From: Cohnella candidum
Lineage (GTDB): Bacteria; Bacillota; Bacilli; Paenibacillales; Paenibacillaceae
NCBI RefSeq assembly: GCF_003713065.1
Contig: NZ_CP033433.1
Location: forward strand, 434,001 to 498,000
Length of the DNA stretch: 64,000 nt
Direction of reading: 5' to 3'
Under the pieces are notes generated by a model. The model made no database searches and was not told the origin of the DNA. It saw nothing but the letters and a program-made list of their open reading frames with translations. Each line of letters opens with the position of its first letter. Position 1 is the stretch's first letter. Shown piece by piece: positions 60,548 through 64,000 of this stretch. Both the position numbers and the translations under genes were made by a program.

Positions 60548-62998
60548 ATGAGTAGAAAAAGCGGGGCCGGCATGCTGCTCCTCCTCGCCGGTCTCCTCGC
60601 GGCGGGCTGCACCCCGCAGACCGAGGATGCGCCGAAACTGCCGGCCCGCACCTACACCAACCCGATCTCCCTTCCGGATGAGTGGGGGGAATACGGGCTG
60701 GGTGATCCGTTCGTGTTTTCCTATAACGGCTACTATTATCTCTACGTCAGCACGAGGGACACCGACGCCGGCGTGAAAGTGTGGCGCTCGGCGGATTTGG
60801 CGGATTGGAAATACGAAGGGCTCTGCACGGAAGATCCGCTCACGACGGGGGCTTACGCCCCGGAAGTACGCTACTGGAACGGAAAGTTCTATATGTACAC
60901 GTCTCCGGCGGGGCAAGGCCATTACGTGCTGGAAAGCGGCAGCCCGACCGGACCTTTCAGGGTCGCGACCGGCAACTTCGGGCGGACGATCGACGGTTCG
61001 ACGTTCGTGGACGACGACGGGCAGTGGTACTTCTACTACGCTGGACCGAATGGCATACAAGCGGCCCCGATGAGCGATCCGCTGACGGTCGCTCCCGAAG
61101 AGGATCAGACCGGAGCTTACATGGGCGGATGGACGGAAGGGCCGACCGTATTCAAGCGGAACGGCAAGTATTACATGACGTATACCGGCAACCACGTCTT
61201 CAGCGCCGGATACAGGGTGGATGCCGCGGTCAGCGATTCTCCGCTGCAAGGCTTCGGAGGTTTCGAAGACAATCCGGTCCTGCTGCGTTCGGACGGAGCG
61301 ACGGTCGGTTTGGGCCATAACTCCGTTGTGACCGGACCCGATCTGGATACCCAGTACATGATCTATCACAACCTTGAAGGCCATGGGGTCGTCGGACCGC
61401 TCCGGCATATGAACATGGACCGGATCGTCTGGAACGGGGACGGGTTTCGGGTTTGGGGTCCGACATCGGACGCTCAGCCGGCGCCCGAGCTGCCGGCTTT
61501 CGCCGATCGGTTCGAACGGAATGACCTCGGCAAGGATTGGAAGACGGCCGGAGATGGCAGTTGGAGCGTTAACGCGAAGGACGGACTAAGCGTGGACGCG
61601 GCGGGCAAGGAAGGCCGCTCGATGCTGCTTGCGAAGACGGAAACACCGTCGGCTTACACGGCGGAATTCCATGTTCGGCTGGACGGAGGAGCAGGGAAAG
61701 CCGGCGCCGTGTTCTCCTACGAGAACGACAAGAACTACGGCATCGCGATGCTCGATGCGCAATCCGGGCAATTGACCGCGGAAGTACGCGAAGGCGGTAA
61801 GGTCGCGGTGACCGGGTCGGCCAAGCTGCCGGGTGACCTCGACATCAGCCAGCTGCAGACGCTTCGCTTGGAAGTGAGCGGCAAGACGGTCCGCATCTAC
61901 GTTGAGGGGATGCATCTGCTTGACCTGGCGCTCAAGGATGCCGCGGGCGCAGGGAAGATCGGCTATGCGGCGGAGAGCGCTAAAGCCCGGTTCGGCTACG
62001 TCGCCTTCAGCGGAAGCGTCGGCGGCAGCGGCGTTCGGCATGCCTATGCGCCGTTGCCGGGATTCGTGAACGCGGCGGACGACGAAGCCGGCGAGGCCTT
62101 GAAGCTCGGCATCGCGCAGGCCGGTGAGGAAGGCGCCGTCGTGAAGAATTTTGGAGCGTGCAAGAAGCTCTCTTATCTCGTCAGCGTCCCGAAGAGCGGG
62201 ACCTACAACTTCCATTTTCGGGTCGCGCCCGGGTCGGATGGCGTGAAATTCCGCCTGAAGGACGGGGATACCGAAGTGATCCCGGCAATTGAAGTGCCTG
62301 CCGGTAAAACCGGCGAATGGGTAACGGTATCCGCGGTCGGTATGAAATTAGAAGCCGGCTATCAACGGCTGACGCTCGAAGTCGACAAGGGCTCGATGGA
62401 TTTCGCGAAGATGGAGACCGCGGCTTATGCCCCGGTTACCGCCGTGAAGGATGACTTCGAGGACAAGAACGATTTCGGTTGGACGCGTTACGAAGGCGGT
62501 TGGTCCGTGAAACAAGGCCAGCTTCGCGCCTCGTCGCTGCAACCCGCGAAGACGGTAATCGGCGACTACGGTTGGACCGATTATTCCGTGGAAGCGGACC
62601 TCACCGTGCCGGAGGACGGCGGGCAAACCGGACTGCTCGTCCGGGTCGCCAATCCGGCGAACGGCATGGATCAGAATCAGAACCGCGACGATTTCCTGCA
62701 GGGCTACTTCGTCTACGTGGACGCGAAGGGCATCCATCTCGTCAAACACGATTACGACACGGTTCCGCTGGCGGATGCTGCATTCGCGACGCCGAAGCCC
62801 GGCGAGATGGTGCATCTGAAGGTCCTGGCTGAGGGCAGCCGGCTCACGGTCTATGCCGGGGACGGCGGCAAACCGGTTCTCGAGTATGAGGACAAGAGCG
62901 GGCGCGCGTTCCTGCAGGGCAAAGCCGGATTGAAATCGGTCGGCACCGCGTCGAGGTTCGACAAGGTGCGGATTGAACCCGCGGGAGGCAAGCCTTAA
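60548..62998 (+). CDS. Glycoside hydrolase family 43 lipoprotein, multidomain
   Basis: Surface lipoprotein of 816 residues (lipobox LLAAGC). The five-bladed GH43 propeller (about 35-315) has its three acids: base Asp in GLGDPFVF, pKa-modulating Asp in TIDGSTF, and acid Glu in GGWTEGPTVF. Behind it lie a concanavalin-like DUF1080-type domain (about 322-500), a beta-sandwich resembling CBM6/35 (about 505-630), and a second concanavalin-like module (about 640-815; DDFEDKNDFGWTRYEGGWSVKQG). It likely trims arabinose, xylose or galactose side chains outside the cell, upstream of the ABC importer and GH2 enzyme. AAGGAG precedes the ATG. Confidence 0.88.
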   Translation: MSRKSGAGMLLLLAGLLAAGCTPQTEDAPKLPARTYTNPISLPDEWGEYGLGDPFVFSYNGYYYLYVSTRDTDAGVKVWRSADLADWKYEGLCTEDPLTTGAYAPEVRYWNGKFYMYTSPAGQGHYVLESGSPTGPFRVATGNFGRTIDGSTFVDDDGQWYFYYAGPNGIQAAPMSDPLTVAPEEDQTGAYMGGWTEGPTVFKRNGKYYMTYTGNHVFSAGYRVDAAVSDSPLQGFGGFEDNPVLLRSDGATVGLGHNSVVTGPDLDTQYMIYHNLEGHGVVGPLRHMNMDRIVWNGDGFRVWGPTSDAQPAPELPAFADRFERNDLGKDWKTAGDGSWSVNAKDGLSVDAAGKEGRSMLLAKTETPSAYTAEFHVRLDGGAGKAGAVFSYENDKNYGIAMLDAQSGQLTAEVREGGKVAVTGSAKLPGDLDISQLQTLRLEVSGKTVRIYVEGMHLLDLALKDAAGAGKIGYAAESAKARFGYVAFSGSVGGSGVRHAYAPLPGFVNAADDEAGEALKLGIAQAGEEGAVVKNFGACKKLSYLVSVPKSGTYNFHFRVAPGSDGVKFRLKDGDTEVIPAIEVPAGKTGEWVTVSAVGMKLEAGYQRLTLEVDKGSMDFAKMETAAYAPVTAVKDDFEDKNDFGWTRYEGGWSVKQGQLRASSLQPAKTVIGDYGWTDYSVEADLTVPEDGGQTGLLVRVANPANGMDQNQNRDDFLQGYFVYVDAKGIHLVKHDYDTVPLADAAFATPKPGEMVHLKVLAEGSRLTVYAGDGGKPVLEYEDKSGRAFLQGKAGLKSVGTASRFDKVRIEPAGGKP

Positions 62999-63037
62999 CG
63001 AAACCGGCTTCTAACTTTGAGGAGGAAATTCGATTCC

Positions 63038-64000
63038 ATGTGGACCCGAGCAGGCAGGTTCAAAGGAAATCCGCTGAAATCCGTCGGCATGAAGCTGTTC
63101 CTCGTTTTCTTCGTCAGCATTACGGCCTTCGTCGCCGTGCTGGGAACAGCTTCGTACCAGACGTCCAAAAAAATGCTTCAAAACAAGGTGACGGACGCGT
63201 CCCTGCAGACGATCGTGCAGACCGGCTCCAAGCTGGACTTGTTTTTCGCCCAACTGAATAGCCTGGCCAAGCAAATTTCGGGGGACAGCGAAATCGCCGA
63301 CGCTCTGCTCGCCTACGACAAGTCGGAAGCCGGCTCGGATTCTTCGCTGGATGCGGTAGACGCGGTGCAACGTAAAACGTCGCTCATTTTGTCGGACGGC
63401 GATCTGATCTATGCTTGGGGCATTTACGAGACCGACGGGACGGAAATCACCGGCTCCTCCACGAGGGGGGCGGCGACGGACGCCGAATGGTTGAAGAAAA
63501 CGGCGGAAGCCGACGGGGATGCGGCGTGGTTTCAAACGGCCAAGGAAGGCTACCTGAACAAAGGCGGCAATTCGGCGTTCGCGGTCGGCATGCTGCTGAA
63601 AAGCGCCAGTGAAGGCGCGAAGCCGAAAGTGCTCGGCATCGAGTTCAAGATGGCGAAGCTCGAAGCGCTGATGAACGACGTGAATCTGGGAGCGGGCAGC
63701 CAAAAGTACGTCGTATCCGCGGACGACCATATGGTGTATACGGTGAATCCGGAACAGCTCGCGGACCCGTCGCCGGTCCGCACGGGAGGCGGCAGCGACG
63801 CGAAAACGTTGGATGCCGCCGTGGCAGGCACGGACAGCCTGGTCGTGGTCTCGCCCATCCAATCGACGGGTTGGTACGCCGTCGGAACGCTGCCCAAGAA
63901 GGAGCTTTACAAAGAAACGAAATCGATCCTGAACATGACCCTGCTCATGGTTGCAGCCGCGATCGCGGTTGCGCTCGGCACCGGGTATGCGGTTGTCCGG
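63038..64000 (+). CDS. Cache-domain transmembrane receptor, partial (probably MCP)
   Basis: Cut by the window end after 321 codons, frame open. GAGGAGG precedes the ATG. The short basic N-terminus leads to TM1 (about 18-42; SVGMKLFLVFFVSITAFVAVL), an extracellular dCache-like domain (about 45-290; LSDGDLIYAWGIYETDGTEI, STGWYAVGTLPKKELY) and the start of TM2 (about 300-321). The opening SVGMKLFLVFF is common to chemoreceptors of Paenibacillus, which favours an MCP, but a histidine kinase or GGDEF protein would look the same up to this point. Its place after sugar-use genes suggests a sugar-related signal. Confidence 0.7.
   Translation, partial: MWTRAGRFKGNPLKSVGMKLFLVFFVSITAFVAVLGTASYQTSKKMLQNKVTDASLQTIVQTGSKLDLFFAQLNSLAKQISGDSEIADALLAYDKSEAGSDSSLDAVDAVQRKTSLILSDGDLIYAWGIYETDGTEITGSSTRGAATDAEWLKKTAEADGDAAWFQTAKEGYLNKGGNSAFAVGMLLKSASEGAKPKVLGIEFKMAKLEALMNDVNLGAGSQKYVVSADDHMVYTVNPEQLADPSPVRTGGGSDAKTLDAAVAGTDSLVVVSPIQSTGWYAVGTLPKKELYKETKSILNMTLLMVAAAIAVALGTGYAVVR

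Noticed and set aside
1-64000. tRNA, rRNA, insertion sequences, prophage or replication origin
   Set aside because: No cloverleaf, rRNA-like stretch, transposase, integrase or DnaA-box cluster was recognised on either strand.

Overview
The window looks like a chromosomal segment of a GC-rich, endospore-forming, motile Firmicute of the Paenibacillaceae (Paenibacillus/Cohnella type). Reasons: strong AGGAGG-type ribosome binding sites with frequent TTG and GTG starts, an alpha/beta-type SASP gene, the sporulation membrane protein YtaF, YesM/YesN two-component pairs, many sugar ABC transporters without their own ATPase, and the gene order polA-mutM-ytaF-coaE...nrdR known from Bacillus. This is inferred from reading alone; no database search was run.

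Layout. 1-3.3 kb: alkylation repair pair adaA-adaB, a LysE-type exporter and an MFS transporter. 3.6-6.1 kb: 5'-deoxynucleotidase (minus strand), a small acidic ORF (minus strand) and class I fumarase. 6.1-9.3 kb: phoR then phoP (reversed from the Bacillus order) and a small protein carrying a FliM-like N-terminal peptide. 9.4-14.5 kb: a DUF559/winged-helix protein, an AraC regulator and a divergent sugar-oxidation cluster (two Gfo/Idh/MocA dehydrogenases and a TIM-barrel isomerase). 14.6-17.8 kb: a membrane diguanylate cyclase, a MarR regulator and an AbrB-family membrane protein. 17.8-21.7 kb: a CuA-type cupredoxin lipoprotein divergent from a PQQ-type quinoprotein dehydrogenase, then a lipoprotein. 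21.7-37 kb: a phosphate-starvation region with a soluble CBS-MCP, two complete pst systems each with its own phoU, a GNAT gene, and two c-di-GMP proteins (EAL-CBS-GGDEF and GGDEF-EAL). 37.1-43.7 kb: polA, mutM, ytaF, coaE, a lytic transglycosylase, a SASP gene and nrdR. 43.7-44.2 kb: a c-di-GMP-I riboswitch in front of a 57-codon ORF. 44.3-52.1 kb: sugar ABC transporter, YesM/YesN pair and galactonate dehydratase. 52.1-63 kb: an MBL hydrolase, a 51-bp tandem repeat, and a carbohydrate locus (ArsR-type regulator, ABC transporter, membrane acyltransferase, GH2, GH43). The right edge cuts a Cache-domain receptor gene.

The strongest pattern is a repeated promoter. Seven intergenic sites share one 54-bp architecture: four hexamers resembling TT(T/A)ACA at 11-bp steps, then 9 bp, then a -10 hexamer. 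This matches the known PhoP box. The sites lie before phoP, the CBS-MCP, the first pst operon, pstB1-phoU1, the second pst operon, the EAL-CBS-GGDEF gene and the GGDEF-EAL gene. The CBS pairs of the MCP and of the EAL-CBS-GGDEF protein are clearly homologous. I infer a module that couples phosphate starvation to c-di-GMP level and perhaps to taxis. The riboswitch 7 kb downstream and the FliM-like peptide next to phoP are possible further parts of it.

In Bacillus subtilis, phoP-phoR-polA-mutM-ytaF-coaE are adjacent. Here about 28 kb, mostly Pho-related, lies between phoRP and polA, so the window can be read as an expanded version of that conserved neighbourhood.
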